A stretch of DNA of 64,000 nucleotides from Loktanella sp. 5RATIMAR09 (lineage in GTDB: Bacteria; Pseudomonadota; Alphaproteobacteria; Rhodobacterales; Rhodobacteraceae): NCBI RefSeq assembly GCF_001419985.1, contig NZ_LJAL01000012.1, positions 1 through 64,000 of the forward strand, given 5' to 3'. The first letter of the stretch is position 1. Every line of letters starts with the position of its first letter. The notes below the pieces were generated by a model. The model worked only from the letters and a program-made list of their open reading frames with translations. It searched no databases and was not told the DNA's origin. Shown here one piece after another: positions 1 to 10,375 of this stretch. The translations under genes and the position numbers were made by a program.

Positions 1-111
1 GGCAGTGCCCCCTGTTCCGCATAGGCACACCACGACACAGCACCTGTGCAAAAACAGGATAGATGTACCGTCCCTCTTGCTCCTGCGCGCATCCGGTGCT
101 TTATCGGTCAT

Positions 112-1989
112 ATGCAAAAGCCATCTGACAATCCCGCCGACCCGTTCAAGAAAGCGCTCGCCGAAGCGACGAAAGTCATGGCGGACGATCCTGACTTGGC
201 CGTCACTTATTCGGTTGATCCCGCAGGCCAGACAGCAGAGACCATACGACTACCGCAGGTGTCGCGCCGGATGACACGCGACGAGGTGCTTTTGGCGCGT
301 GGCACCGCCGATGCCTATGCGTTGCGGCACAAATTCCACGACCCCAAGGTGTCGGCACGCTACATGCCGCAGGGCCAGATGGCGCAAGACCTTTATGAGG
401 CGATGGAAACGGCCCGCATCGAAGCCGTGGGCGCGCAGCATATGCCGGGCACCGCAGGCAATATTGATGCCAAAATCGGCAACGAGGCGATGCGCAAGGG
501 CTATGACCAGATCACCCAAGCCTCTGACGCGCCTCTGGCCGTCGCCGCCGGTTATCTGATCCGCCACCTTGCCACGGGACGTGACCTTCCCAAGGGTGCG
601 CAGAACGTCATGGAGCTCTGGCAGGGTTTTATTGAAGATCACTGCGGTGACACGCTTGAAGATCTGCAAACGACGCTGAATGACCAGCAGGCTTTCGCAA
701 AATTCGCCCGCCAGTTGATCAGCGATATGGGTTACGGTGATCAGCTGGGCGACGACCCCGACAGCCTTGATGACGATCAGGACGACGAGGCCGAAGAAGG
801 CAGCGACGATCAGGACGAACCCGATAGCACCGGCGAAGACGACAGCGAAGGCGAAGAAGCCGAAGGCACACCAGAGCAAAGCCAGGAAGACAGCCAGGAC
901 GCGAGCCAAGCACAGGTGAGCATGGATGATCAGGCAGACGCCGAAATGGGCGAAGAGGCAGAGATGCCAGAGGGAGAGGCCCCGTTGGAGCCACCTGCCC
1001 CGCAGCCTGTATCGGATGCCGATCCTGATTACCGCGTGTTCACAACCGAATTTGACGAGGAAATCGCCGCCGAGGACTTGGCCGAACCGGTCGAGCTGGA
1101 GCGCCTGCGCGCGTATCTTGACCAGCAGCTCGAGCCGCTGAAAGGCGCTGTGTCGCGCTTGGCCAATAAACTGCAACGCCGCTTGCAGGCCCAGCAAAAC
1201 CGCTCATGGGAATTCGACCGTGAAGAGGGCATTCTTGACGCGGGCCGGCTTGCGCGTGTCGTGGCATCGCCCACGACCCCTCTGTCCTTCAAGGTCGAAA
1301 AAGACACCGATTTCCGTGACACTGTTGTGACCCTTTTGCTGGATAACTCGGGCTCTATGCGCGGGCGCCCGATCTCGATCGCGGCGATCTGCGCTGATGT
1401 GATGGCGCGCACCTTGGAACGTTGCGACGTGAAGGTCGAGATTTTGGGCTTCACCACAAAGGCGTGGAAAGGTGGCCAGAGCCGCGAAAAATGGTTGGCC
1501 GACGGACGCGTGGCGACCCCCGGGCGTCTGAACGACCTGCGCCATATCGTCTATAAATCCGCAGATGCCCCTTGGCGCCGGACACGGCCCAACTTGGGTC
1601 TGATGATGAAAGAGGGCCTGCTGAAAGAGAATATCGACGGAGAAGCGCTGGAGTGGGCGCACCGCCGCATTGCAGGCCGCCAAGAGCAGCGGAAAATCCT
1701 GATGGTCATTTCCGACGGTGCACCAGTTGACGATTCAACCCTGTCTGTGAACCCCGCCAATTATCTTGAAAAACACCTGCGCGACGTCATCGCGATGGTC
1801 GAGAAGCGCAAAGCGGTGGAACTTGTCGCGGTGGGGATCGGTCACGATGTCACCCGCTATTACGAACGCGCGGTGACAATTACCGATGTCGAACAACTGG
1901 CCGGTGCGATGACCGAACAGCTGGCAAGCCTTTTTGACAGCGATCCGCGCAAACGCGCCCGTGTGATGGGAACGCGTCGCGCCAGCTAG
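112..1989 (+). CDS. cobT: Cobaltochelatase subunit CobT
   Basis: CobT is one of the three subunits of the aerobic cobaltochelatase CobNST, which puts cobalt into hydrogenobyrinate a,c-diamide in the cytoplasm. The 625-residue product has a CobT-type N-terminal part, a very acidic linker from about residue 214 to 310 (runs of D and E), and a C-terminal von Willebrand A domain with the MIDAS motif DNSGS at residues 411-415, the expected metal site. The frame is open back to a TTG at 46, but the ATG at 112 (MQKPSDNP) matches the usual family start. The partner gene cobS would be expected just outside the left edge; it is not visible here. Length and domain order are normal for the family. Confidence 0.93.
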   Translation: MQKPSDNPADPFKKALAEATKVMADDPDLAVTYSVDPAGQTAETIRLPQVSRRMTRDEVLLARGTADAYALRHKFHDPKVSARYMPQGQMAQDLYEAMETARIEAVGAQHMPGTAGNIDAKIGNEAMRKGYDQITQASDAPLAVAAGYLIRHLATGRDLPKGAQNVMELWQGFIEDHCGDTLEDLQTTLNDQQAFAKFARQLISDMGYGDQLGDDPDSLDDDQDDEAEEGSDDQDEPDSTGEDDSEGEEAEGTPEQSQEDSQDASQAQVSMDDQADAEMGEEAEMPEGEAPLEPPAPQPVSDADPDYRVFTTEFDEEIAAEDLAEPVELERLRAYLDQQLEPLKGAVSRLANKLQRRLQAQQNRSWEFDREEGILDAGRLARVVASPTTPLSFKVEKDTDFRDTVVTLLLDNSGSMRGRPISIAAICADVMARTLERCDVKVEILGFTTKAWKGGQSREKWLADGRVATPGRLNDLRHIVYKSADAPWRRTRPNLGLMMKEGLLKENIDGEALEWAHRRIAGRQEQRKILMVISDGAPVDDSTLSVNPANYLEKHLRDVIAMVEKRKAVELVAVGIGHDVTRYYERAVTITDVEQLAGAMTEQLASLFDSDPRKRARVMGTRRAS

Positions 1990-2055
1990 GGTGTGATTTG
2001 AACGCCAAACCACCCAACGCATAAAAGCAACATAAAGAAGAGCAGGATTTTTCAA

Positions 2056-3840
2056 ATGTTTCAAAGCTTTGAAGTGTCATCTTCACCTGAGCAAGGCCCA
2101 CCACGGCTGGCAGCTATACGCGCCTTGATGGCACAACGGGGCGTTGATGTTTTTCTCGTCCCGCGTGCCGATGCCCATCAGGGCGAATATGTCGCCCCGC
2201 GTGATGCGCGTCTGGAATGGCTGACAGGATTTTCCGGATCGGCAGGGTTTTGTGCTGTACTCTCTGACGTGGCAGGTGTGTTCATCGACGGGCGTTACCG
2301 CGTGCAGGTCCGCGCACAGGTCGCGGATGATTTCACCCCTGTCCATTGGCCAGAAACACAATTGGCCGACTGGTTGCCCGCGCAAAGGCCGAACGGCGGC
2401 AAACTGGCCTATGACCCATGGTTGCACACGGTCTCCGAAATCGCGGGTTTACGGGAGAAGCTTTCCGGTTTTGAACTGGTGAGCATAGATAATCTGGTTG
2501 ATGCGATCTGGGCGGATCAACCTGCCGCGCCATCAGCGCCCTTTACAGCCCATGCGCTGGAACATGCGGGCGAGGCCCATGACGCAAAGCGCGCGCGGCT
2601 CTCGGCTGCACTCAAAGAAACCGCAGCGGTGCTGACATTGCCCGACAGCATCGCGTGGCTTTTGAACATCCGCGGCATGGATATCGCACGCAATCCAGTG
2701 CCACAGGCCTTTGCGATCCTTCACCAGAGCGGCCGCGTTGATCTTTTTGCCGGTGCTGGCAAAACCGCCGGGATTGCAGACCATCTGGGTCCGGATGTGA
2801 CTGTGCATGACTTTGACGATTTTATCCCGACTTTGGGCGGCCTTCAGGGTAAAGTCTTGATCGATAGTCGAACCTGCCCCGACATTGTGGCGACCACCCT
2901 CAAAGAGGCGGGCTGTGACGTCGTGCAAGGCCAGGACCCCTGCATCCTGCCTAAGGCCTGCAAGAACGCGACCGAAATAGCAGGTGCGCAAGCCGCGCAC
3001 GCGCGTGACGCGGTGGCGATGGTGCAGTTTCTGTCGTGGCTTGATACCGAGGCACCGAAAGGCGGTCTGACAGAAATTGATGTGGTCAAAGCGCTGGAAG
3101 GCTTCCGGACGCAGACCAATGCCCTGCGCGACATCAGTTTCGATACGATCTGCGGGTCCGGCCCGAACGGGGCGATTGTCCACTACCGCGTCAGCGAGAA
3201 AACAAACCGCCCAGTCCAAAACGATGAGCTTTTGCTGGTGGATAGTGGTGGCCAGTATATCGACGGCACAACCGATATCACCCGCACGATCGCGATTGGC
3301 ACGCCAACGGATGAACAACGCGCCTGCTATACCCGCGTGCTGCAAGGGATGATCGCAGTCAGCCGGATCCGGTTTCCCCAAGGCGTAGGCGGACAGCATC
3401 TTGATGCACTGGCGCGCGCACCGTTGTGGATGGCGGGCATGGATTATGACCACGGCACCGGCCACGGTGTTGGCAGCTATCTGAGCGTGCATGAAGGCCC
3501 GCAAGGGATTTCGCGGCGGTCTGAGGTCGCACTCAAGGCGGGTATGATCCTATCCAATGAACCAGGCTACTACCGCGAAGGCGCGTTCGGGATCCGTATT
3601 GAAAACCTGATCGTCACAGTCGATGCCCCTGCCCTGAGCGGTGCAGACGATCGCGCGATGTTGTCTTTTGAAACGCTGACCTATGTTCCGTTCGACAGGC
3701 GTCTCATTGACGTCGACCTACTGACAAATGCAGAACGGGACTGGATTGATCGTTATCATAGCGATACATTCGCGCTTCTGGCGCCGCGACTGGATACACA
3801 AACCCAAGACTGGCTGACAATCGCCTGCGCGCCACTCTGA
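2056..3840 (+). CDS. Xaa-Pro aminopeptidase (aminopeptidase P, M24B family)
   Basis: A cytoplasmic metallopeptidase that removes an N-terminal residue preceding proline. The 594-residue protein has two creatinase-like N-terminal domains (about 1-300), the pita-bread M24 catalytic domain, and the short C-terminal extension seen in the long aminopeptidase P group. All five metal ligands are in place: D396 (VDSGG), D407 (TDITR), H470 (GHGVGSY), E502 (NEPGYY) and E516 (RIENL), so it should be an active dimetal enzyme. It starts 66 bases after cobT with an AGGA-containing leader; no clear terminator separates them, so read-through from cobT is possible. Substrate is inferred from the family only. 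Confidence 0.93.
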   Translation: MFQSFEVSSSPEQGPPRLAAIRALMAQRGVDVFLVPRADAHQGEYVAPRDARLEWLTGFSGSAGFCAVLSDVAGVFIDGRYRVQVRAQVADDFTPVHWPETQLADWLPAQRPNGGKLAYDPWLHTVSEIAGLREKLSGFELVSIDNLVDAIWADQPAAPSAPFTAHALEHAGEAHDAKRARLSAALKETAAVLTLPDSIAWLLNIRGMDIARNPVPQAFAILHQSGRVDLFAGAGKTAGIADHLGPDVTVHDFDDFIPTLGGLQGKVLIDSRTCPDIVATTLKEAGCDVVQGQDPCILPKACKNATEIAGAQAAHARDAVAMVQFLSWLDTEAPKGGLTEIDVVKALEGFRTQTNALRDISFDTICGSGPNGAIVHYRVSEKTNRPVQNDELLLVDSGGQYIDGTTDITRTIAIGTPTDEQRACYTRVLQGMIAVSRIRFPQGVGGQHLDALARAPLWMAGMDYDHGTGHGVGSYLSVHEGPQGISRRSEVALKAGMILSNEPGYYREGAFGIRIENLIVTVDAPALSGADDRAMLSFETLTYVPFDRRLIDVDLLTNAERDWIDRYHSDTFALLAPRLDTQTQDWLTIACAPL

Positions 3841-3915
3841 GAAAGCGTACTGCTTGGCACAATGAACCTGCACCGGTGTTTCCGTGGCGGGCTGTCTAAT
3901 GAAAAGGAAGCGACC

Positions 3916-4257
3916 ATGGCTGATCATATCAAAATTCGTCCCGCAACGGGGACCTGGGTCGTGCGCGCAGCGGGTGCTGTGATCGGCGAAAGCACCAATG
4001 CGCTTGAACTTGTCGAAGGGGATTATCCGCCGGTGATCTATTTTCCCCGTTCGGATCTTGCGATGGCGTTCCTTGAGCCGACGGACTCCAGTTCGACCTG
4101 CCCCTACAAGGGTCAAGCGCGCTTCTTTACGATCGAAGCCAAGAGTGGGCCGATCGTAAATGCAGCATGGTCTTACGAAGATCCCAAAGAAGGCGTGGCG
4201 CAGATCAAGGAACATCTGGCGTTTTACACCACTAAAGTGGCGGTCGAGCAGGTTTAG
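3916..4257 (+). CDS. DUF427 domain protein
   Basis: A small soluble protein of 113 residues that is DUF427 over its whole length. The conserved core is visible: the opening about RPATGTWVVRAAG, the YFPRSDLAM block near residue 40, TCPYKGQARFF near residue 60, and AAWSYEDP near residue 80. No enzymatic role is established for the family; single-domain members are common in alphaproteobacteria and plants. The ATG at 3916 has GAAAAGGAAG just upstream; an upstream GTG/ATG in frame would add 18 residues without family similarity and is not used. The gene is convergent with the chloride channel gene, and the two stop codons overlap (4254-4257). Confidence 0.85.
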   Translation: MADHIKIRPATGTWVVRAAGAVIGESTNALELVEGDYPPVIYFPRSDLAMAFLEPTDSSSTCPYKGQARFFTIEAKSGPIVNAAWSYEDPKEGVAQIKEHLAFYTTKVAVEQV

Positions 4258-5978
4258 GAATGTTCTTCGGCAGCTGTCTCTGACAGAGCGCGATTCATCG
4301 CGCGCAAAGCATCGACATGGAACAACGCCCCCCAAAGCTCTGGTGGGGCATCTTCGCCGCCCAGCGTGACCACAGGGATAAACCGGTGCCCACCGCCGTC
4401 AAACATGGGCATGGCCTGTTCCAGCGTCGCATTCCCATCAATATAGACGCCATCGCGGATCATATCCCAGCACACGTCCTCTTCCGCGGCATTCGTGGCA
4501 TCCATTTCACGCATGATCGAGGACACCTTGAAGGTCGCGAGCAAATAGGCCTGAGGCCCTGCCGCCAGATGCACGTTGCGCCGTTCCAGCTGTGTCAGAA
4601 AGAACGAGCGGTCGATCAAGCGCGACGAGACTGCCGAAGAAAGCGAGACAGCGACCATGACAGCCAGACCTGTCTGCCAGTCACCTGTCAGCTCGAACAC
4701 GATCAGCGTGGTCGATATTGGCGCTCCCAGCACAGCGGCAGCAACCGCCCCCATCCCCGCAAGCGCATAGAGCGTGCCGCTGCCGGAGACATTGGGAAAA
4801 ATCGCCGTTGCAATAATGCCAAACGCAAGTCCGGTCAGCGCGCCCACCATGAGCGAGGGTGAAAAGACACCGCCCCCCATGCGGCCCCCCATTGTGATCG
4901 CCACGGCAACGACCTTGAGCACAGCAAAGATGATTGCTTCATGCCACAACAACTCGCCTGTCAGCGCCAAAGAGGTCGTCTCATATCCCACGCCGATGAT
5001 ATGGGGCCACCAGATGGCAAGCCCGCCCAAAAGTGCGCCCGCAATTGCGGGCCGCAAATAGCGGGGAATGCCGGTTTCCCTTTGCAGGTAAGTGCCGAGG
5101 TCTTCGGCCCAGAAGATAGACTTGATCAACGCGACCGCGACAAACCCGCAAACCAGCCCCAAAATCAGAAAGGCGGGAAGCTCGACATAGAACGCCAGCG
5201 CGTTCTGACCTGACAGCGTAAACTCGGTCACATCCCCGAAAGTCAGACGGTTAATCACGGTCCCTGCGGCAGACGCAATGACGATGGGTGCAAAGGCGTG
5301 CACCGCAAAGTGCCGCAAGACAACCTCCAGCGCAAAAAGCGCCCCTGCAATGGGCGCGTTAAAGCTGGCGGACACGGCAGCCGCGACAGCGCAGCCCAAG
5401 AGATCGCGCCCCGTGATGCCGTTGGCGTTGATCCAGCGACACACGGCTGTCGAAATAACCGCTGCAAGGTGGACCACCGGACCTTCACGGCCGGACGAGC
5501 CGCCGGTTGACAGGGTAATCATCGAGGCCGCAGCAGAGGCAAGCCCCCGCCGCACTTCGACGCGGCCTTCCGACAATGCGGCACCCTCGATCACATCAGC
5601 GACCGAGCGGACGCGGCCGTCATCTGTGAAACGGTCAAGGATCAGACCAACGATCAAGCCGCCGCAGATGGGAATCAGCAAGACCTGATACCATGCCAGC
5701 CCCGCCGCAAACGAGTGCAGCGTCAGGACATCGTCTGTGCCATAGGCGACGGTTTGAATTGCATAGATTCCAAGCCGGAACAGCACCGCAGCAAACCCCG
5801 CGGCAATCCCGATCGCGAGTGCGATGAACCAGAACTGGATTTGGTTGGGACCGTGGGTCTTCATGACCACTGCAGCAGTCTTGCAAGTCGTCGCAACACC
5901 AGCAATTCCTTGCTCTAGCAACGCTCTGGTTGACTTCCCCATCAGGTTTGCTCTCTTGCCGGCGGCTTTGGCGTTCAT
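4254..5978 (-). CDS. ClC family chloride channel/antiporter with C-terminal CBS region
   Basis: An inner-membrane protein of the ClC superfamily, moving chloride by a channel or Cl-/H+ exchange mechanism. The 574-residue product has the many hydrophobic helices of the family, with the ion-site motif GREGP at residues 163-167 (E165 being the gating glutamate) and the GGVFSPSL motif near residue 380. After the last membrane helix there is a soluble tail of about 100 residues resembling a CBS module. A stretch of 40 polar residues precedes the first helix, so translation could also start at internal ATG codons near 5942. It stands alone and is convergent with the DUF427 gene. Whether it is channel or exchanger cannot be told from sequence alone. 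Confidence 0.9.
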   Translation of the reverse strand: MNAKAAGKRANLMGKSTRALLEQGIAGVATTCKTAAVVMKTHGPNQIQFWFIALAIGIAAGFAAVLFRLGIYAIQTVAYGTDDVLTLHSFAAGLAWYQVLLIPICGGLIVGLILDRFTDDGRVRSVADVIEGAALSEGRVEVRRGLASAAASMITLSTGGSSGREGPVVHLAAVISTAVCRWINANGITGRDLLGCAVAAAVSASFNAPIAGALFALEVVLRHFAVHAFAPIVIASAAGTVINRLTFGDVTEFTLSGQNALAFYVELPAFLILGLVCGFVAVALIKSIFWAEDLGTYLQRETGIPRYLRPAIAGALLGGLAIWWPHIIGVGYETTSLALTGELLWHEAIIFAVLKVVAVAITMGGRMGGGVFSPSLMVGALTGLAFGIIATAIFPNVSGSGTLYALAGMGAVAAAVLGAPISTTLIVFELTGDWQTGLAVMVAVSLSSAVSSRLIDRSFFLTQLERRNVHLAAGPQAYLLATFKVSSIMREMDATNAAEEDVCWDMIRDGVYIDGNATLEQAMPMFDGGGHRFIPVVTLGGEDAPPELWGALFHVDALRAMNRALSETAAEEHS

Positions 5979-6632
5979 ACGGTCTCTGCCTCAATGACCG
6001 CCCCTGCAGGTCTAAGTCATGCGCCAGAGGCTTCCAAGCAGAATTTCCAAGATGATTCGCGTCGTTCGGCGGTAGCGCGCATCAGGATCGCTAGACAGGA
6101 CACTGGTTTGGGCAAAATGGGGCAACACCCTTGTCGCAACTCGGATAAAACTGGCAGGCCCCCAAAAAACTACCCAAGGGTGAATATCTCTTCTGCCGCG
6201 CCATTTCGCGCGGTCCGCTGAAAAACCGGATGGATAGTTCACGCGACAGCACGCAAATGACGAATTTCAGTTATTTTAACCGCATAGTTGCCTTGAATTG
6301 GAAGGACGACAGCCCGTACCAAAGGCCTCAAATTGCAACCGATGATAGTTAGGTCAACATTATTGATATACTTTCGTACAGGTTGCTCCTGCAAGCCGGT
6401 CTGTTACCTTTAGGTCAAGAGGCGTGTGTTGGCCTCGGACTGTGGTGAGTGTGACGGTGCTTTCGCATACATGTGCGATGCATCTGGTGTTATTTGAGGA
6501 CCCAGCAAGGTTCTCGGAAAATGGACAATGCATGTCGCGGAGGTGAGTGGCCGTGGTATGTAAGTGCGAGTGGGATTGGTAACCGGTGAATGTTCATGAG
6601 GGCGTCGCTTGATCGCGGCGCCCATTTCTGTC
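5979..6632. other. 654-base stretch without a recognisable gene
   Basis: Between the chloride channel start and the recN stop I find no ORF with coding character: the frames present are short, carry no family signature, and contradict each other. The right half (about 6400-6600) is unusually G and T rich on the plus strand, with repeated GTGAGTG/GTGCGAGTG-like strings and a small hairpin around 6463-6478. A TATACT hexamer lies near 6367 but has no fitting -35 element at 16-18 bases. It holds the clc promoter in its left part by position; the rest is unexplained. Confidence 0.5.
6600..6623 (-). terminator. Hairpin downstream of recN
   Basis: A 9-bp stem (one G-T pair) with a 6-base loop, arms at 6600-6608 and 6615-6623, lies 10 bases past the recN stop. 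There is no U run on the recN side, so it is a weak intrinsic terminator or an mRNA end stabiliser. Confidence 0.4.
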
Positions 6633-8285
6633 TCAGCTGTCAATAAGCGCGCGCGCCGCGTCCTTCGCCGCCTCTGTCACCTTGTCCCCTGACAACATTC
6701 TGGCAATTTCATCCACCCGCGCGTCAGCGTCCAAAGCCACAACCGTAGAGCGGGTCATATCCGCTGTCTGTTGCTTTTCGACGCGCCAGTGATGCCCCCC
6801 CAGTGCCGCCACTTGGGGCGAGTGTGTCACCACCAGCACCTGACCGTCTGCCGCAAGCTCTGCCAAGCGTCGCCCGACGGCATCAGCGGTCGCACCACCT
6901 ACACCGCGATCAATTTCATCGAAGATCATCGTCAACCCATTGGCGTCTTGCGTCAGGCACACCTTCAACGCCAACAGGAAACGGCTCAATTCGCCGCCCG
7001 AAGCAATCTTGTTCAAGGGGCCGGCCGGCGCACCGGGGTTCGTGGCAACCGTAAAGGCCACCGTGTCTATCCCATCTGGGCCGGGTTGCTCTGCGTCGGT
7101 CATCAATGTGGCAAAAACCGCCCGTTCCATCTTGAGCGGTGCCAACTCCTTGGCCATTGCGGCATCAAGCTTCTCGGCAGCCGTCCGGCGCTTGGCGCGT
7201 AGCGTCTGTGCAGCATCATCATAGGCCGCCCTTGCCGCGCTCACAGCGGCTTTCTGTGTCGCAAGATCACGCGCGCCATCATCCAAGACCGCCAAACGAC
7301 CACGCAATTCATCGGCAAAATCACTTAGGTCATCAGGCAGAACGCCATGCTTGCGCGCAAGACCGCGAATGGCAAAGAGGCGTTCCTCGACCTCTTCCAA
7401 TTCGGAGGTATTGAAAGACAAGGCGTCCAGACAATCCGAGACTTGCCGCTGCGCCTCGTCCAGCCCGAGCATCACACGCTCAAGCGCCTCAAGCGGCGCG
7501 TCCAGCCGCCCTTCGGCATCGCCTGCCACACCTTGCAACCAGCGCGACGCATCGCCGACCAAGCCTTCGGCACCTTGCAGTCCCAGCGCCTCGGCCGCCT
7601 TTGCAATATCGGTGCGGATCTTTTCTGCGGCCTGCATCAGGCGGCGCTGGACATCAAGCGTTGCTTCCTCACCGGCCTCGGGGGCCAAGGCATCCAGCTC
7701 GGCCACAGCATGGCGCAGGAAATCCTCTTCCGCACGCGCCTCGGCGATTTTTGCTTCTGTGGCGTCCAGCTTGCGCAGTGCGGCGGACAGCGCGCGCCAG
7801 TTGTCCCGCGTTATATCTAAAACAGCGCCCAGGTCTGCGTAGCTGTCCAGCATCTGGCGGTGACCACGCGGGTTCAACAAACCGCGGTCATCATGCTGAC
7901 CGTGCAGTTCCACCAGCGTCTCGGACAGATTGCGCAGGACCTCGCCACTGACGCGGCGGTCGTTGACCCATGCTGTTTTGCGTCCGTCACGGGTGTTGAT
8001 CCGGCGCAAGATCAGCTCGTCTTCTGCCGAAATTCCTGCCTGTTCCAGCACAGCATGTGCCGCATGACCCGCGGGCAGATCAAACCACGCTGTCACCTCA
8101 CCCTGGTCCGCCCCCTGCCTGACCAGTTCGGCACGGCCACGCCAGCCCAACACGAACCCCAAAGCATCCAGCAGGATAGACTTTCCCGCACCGGTTTCGC
8201 CGGTCAGCACGTTCAACCCCGGCTGAAACGCGAGTTCCAACCGGTCGATGATCAGCATGTCCCTGATATCTAGTCCGCGGAGCAT
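6633..8285 (-). CDS. recN: DNA repair protein RecN
   Basis: RecN is an SMC-like ATPase acting in double-strand break repair by recombination, on the nucleoid. The 550-residue product carries Walker A GETGAGKS at residues 29-36, a central coiled-coil arm rich in A, E, L and R (about 150-370), and a C-terminal Walker B around MIFDEIDRGVGG followed by the TH(S)PQVAA switch segment. Length matches the family. The frame opens at a TTG (8297), but the ATG at 8285 gives the standard MLRGLxIRDxxLI start. It follows bamD by 36 bases and lpxC before it, all on one strand, the usual lpxC-bamD-recN order after ftsZ in Rhodobacterales, so co-transcription with bamD is likely. Confidence 0.96.
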   Translation of the reverse strand: MLRGLDIRDMLIIDRLELAFQPGLNVLTGETGAGKSILLDALGFVLGWRGRAELVRQGADQGEVTAWFDLPAGHAAHAVLEQAGISAEDELILRRINTRDGRKTAWVNDRRVSGEVLRNLSETLVELHGQHDDRGLLNPRGHRQMLDSYADLGAVLDITRDNWRALSAALRKLDATEAKIAEARAEEDFLRHAVAELDALAPEAGEEATLDVQRRLMQAAEKIRTDIAKAAEALGLQGAEGLVGDASRWLQGVAGDAEGRLDAPLEALERVMLGLDEAQRQVSDCLDALSFNTSELEEVEERLFAIRGLARKHGVLPDDLSDFADELRGRLAVLDDGARDLATQKAAVSAARAAYDDAAQTLRAKRRTAAEKLDAAMAKELAPLKMERAVFATLMTDAEQPGPDGIDTVAFTVATNPGAPAGPLNKIASGGELSRFLLALKVCLTQDANGLTMIFDEIDRGVGGATADAVGRRLAELAADGQVLVVTHSPQVAALGGHHWRVEKQQTADMTRSTVVALDADARVDEIARMLSGDKVTEAAKDAARALIDS

Positions 8286-8321
8286 GTCAGAGCCCAAAGG
8301 GCGGGGATGTCCCCGCGATGA

Positions 8322-9170
8322 TTACAACCACTCACCAAGCAACACCTGCCGGTAAATCGAGGCAAGCCAGTTGTCGCCCGCTACCTCGGCGGCCAGGCCC
8401 TCACCTGTCAGCAAAGCAAAACTGGATTCGTACCATTCGCTGGATTGGTAGTTATAGCCCAAAATCGCACCAGCGGTCTGTGCTTCTTCCACAAGGCCCA
8501 ATGACAGGTAGCTTTCCACCAGACGGTGAAGCGCCTCTGGCGTATGGGTCGTGGTCTGGAAATCTTCGACCACCGTGCGGAACCGGTTGGCGGCGGCAAC
8601 ATAGTGACCGCGCTTGAGGTAGAAGCGCCCGATCTCCATCTCTTTGGCGGCAAGGTGATCGAAAGCAAGATCGAACTTGAGCACGGATGTACGCGCATAT
8701 TCGCTGTCCGGATACTGCTCGATCACGCGGCGCAGGGACTGAAGGGCCTGAAAGGTCAGACCCTGATCGCGACCAATTTCATCAATCTGGTCGTAATATG
8801 AGAGTGCCAAGAGGTAGGCTGCATAGGCAGCATCTTCCTCGGCGGGATAGAAATCCAGATAACGTTGCGCCGAGGCGCGGCTGTTGGGGTAGTCCTCATC
8901 ACGGTGATAGGCAAAGGCCTGCATGATCAGCGCGCGTTGTGCATATTCCGAATAGGGGTAAAGCCGCTCAATTTCACCAAAGGTAAAGGCTGCACGATCC
9001 GGACTGCCGTTCTCGATCTGCCGCTCACCGCGTTCAAAAATCTCTTGCGCGCTGAGACTATCAAGCGGTTCAACGCTGCTTTCAGTGCTGCAGGCCACCA
9101 AGACGGCCAAGCTGACGGCGGCGCCAACACGAAACACCCAACGGCTGGCGGTGCCCTTCTTGACTGACAT
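8322..9170 (-). CDS. bamD: Outer membrane assembly lipoprotein BamD
   Basis: BamD is the essential lipoprotein partner of BamA in the complex that folds beta-barrel proteins into the outer membrane; it sits on the periplasmic face. The 282-residue product has a lipoprotein signal peptide with lipobox LVAC (cysteine near residue 24), followed by TPR-like helical repeats (RLYPYSEYA, QYPDSEYAR and related blocks). The ATG at 9170 (MSVKKG) is chosen because it places a normal signal peptide at the N-terminus; the frame extends upstream without signal character. The 139-base gap to lpxC may hold its promoter. Family length is normal. Confidence 0.94.
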   Translation of the reverse strand: MSVKKGTASRWVFRVGAAVSLAVLVACSTESSVEPLDSLSAQEIFERGERQIENGSPDRAAFTFGEIERLYPYSEYAQRALIMQAFAYHRDEDYPNSRASAQRYLDFYPAEEDAAYAAYLLALSYYDQIDEIGRDQGLTFQALQSLRRVIEQYPDSEYARTSVLKFDLAFDHLAAKEMEIGRFYLKRGHYVAAANRFRTVVEDFQTTTHTPEALHRLVESYLSLGLVEEAQTAGAILGYNYQSSEWYESSFALLTGEGLAAEVAGDNWLASIYRQVLLGEWL

Positions 9171-9309
9171 TTTCGCGTCCTCACTCACACAATGGCTGCT
9201 TGACCTGCGGAGTAGCCCCGCGTCGTTCCGCCTTGGTCTAACATAGAAAAATCGGGTGCAAAATGCCTTTTGACAGCACTGGCGATCAACTGTCGGTGCG
9301 AGGTGGGAT

Positions 9310-10227
9310 TTAGGCGACTGCGTCCAGATCAGCCAGACTGACGCCCACGCCTGGCAATCGTGCGGCAATTTGCACATCACAGGTGACGAAACGCCATGCG
9401 TCAGGTTGATCGAACAAGGCATGCAACAGCTTGTTCGTCATTGCATGACCTGCACGCGCGCCTGTGTAGCGCCCAAGGATCGGCGCACCCGCAGTATAAA
9501 GATCGCCCAAGGCGTCAAGCATCTTGTGGCGCACGGCCTCATCGGCGTGACGCAGACCACCGGGTGTCAGCACCTTGTCCCCGTCAACAACCACCGCATT
9601 TTCATAGGTGCCGCCCAAAGCAAGACCGTTTGCGCGCATGGCATCAACATCAGCCGCGCGGCAGAATGTCCGGCTATCGCAGAGCTCGCGTACAAATGCG
9701 CCATTGGCCATATTCAATGTCTTGTGTTGACGGCCGATCGCGGCATCGGCAAATGCAATTTCAAAATCGATCTGCAACGTGGTGGAGGGCGACAGCCTTG
9801 CGTATGCTTCCCCTTCACTCACGGCGACATCGCGCAATATCTCAATCGCTTTGAGTGGCGCAGACAGACGCACCAGACCAGCCGCAACGATACCGCGCAC
9901 AAAACTGGCCGCGCTGCCGTCAAGAATTGGCACTTCCGGTCCATCTATGTTGATCAGCACATTATGCACACCGCAGCCGGCAAGGGCGGCCATCAGGTGT
10001 TCAATGGTCGAAACGATCGCGCCAGTGTCATTGCTGAGACGTGTATTCAGCGGCGACACAATCACACTGCGGAAATCGGCAGGCAGCTTGGGCTGGCCCG
10101 CAATGTCGGTCCGGCGGAACACCACACCCGTGTTGGCGGCTGCGGGCTTGAGAATGACACGCACGGCTTCGCCAGAGTGCAAACCAGTGCCCTCAAAAAC
10201 AACGTCAGATTTCAGTGTCGTTTGCAC
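9310..10227 (-). CDS. lpxC: UDP-3-O-acyl-N-acetylglucosamine deacetylase LpxC
   Basis: LpxC performs the committed step of lipid A synthesis, a zinc-dependent deacetylation of UDP-3-O-acyl-GlcNAc in the cytoplasm. The 305-residue product is full length. It opens with TTLKSDVVFEGTGLHSG, carries the zinc-binding EHLMAAL block near residue 78, the KMLDALGDLY block near residue 235 (zinc His and Asp), and the GHAMTNKLLHAL block near residue 260 with the catalytic histidine. It lies 221 bases downstream of ftsZ behind a good terminator, so it should have its own promoter in 10228-10375. Confidence 0.97.
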   Translation of the reverse strand: MQTTLKSDVVFEGTGLHSGEAVRVILKPAAANTGVVFRRTDIAGQPKLPADFRSVIVSPLNTRLSNDTGAIVSTIEHLMAALAGCGVHNVLINIDGPEVPILDGSAASFVRGIVAAGLVRLSAPLKAIEILRDVAVSEGEAYARLSPSTTLQIDFEIAFADAAIGRQHKTLNMANGAFVRELCDSRTFCRAADVDAMRANGLALGGTYENAVVVDGDKVLTPGGLRHADEAVRHKMLDALGDLYTAGAPILGRYTGARAGHAMTNKLLHALFDQPDAWRFVTCDVQIAARLPGVGVSLADLDAVA

Positions 10228-10375
10228 GCCTGTTTCGCCTTTGCAGCATTTTTCTTCGTGCTATTCATTTAGGGTGCGGCATCATATCACTCAACTCACT
10301 CTTTGCGACGGACTGAAACACTTGTGTTGCAAACGGTCGTGATCAGAATGCAGTCCGCATAAGCGCTTGATAAAT

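Noticed and set aside
1-111. Open frame from position 46 as an extended CobT start
   Set aside because: The added residues ([21 protein letters not shown] and on) have no match to the usual CobT N-terminus; ATG at 112 fits.
6410-6643. Minus-strand frame of 77 codons after recN
   Set aside because: Overlaps the end of recN, lies in the G/T-rich stretch, low-complexity threonine and proline content without a recognisable domain.
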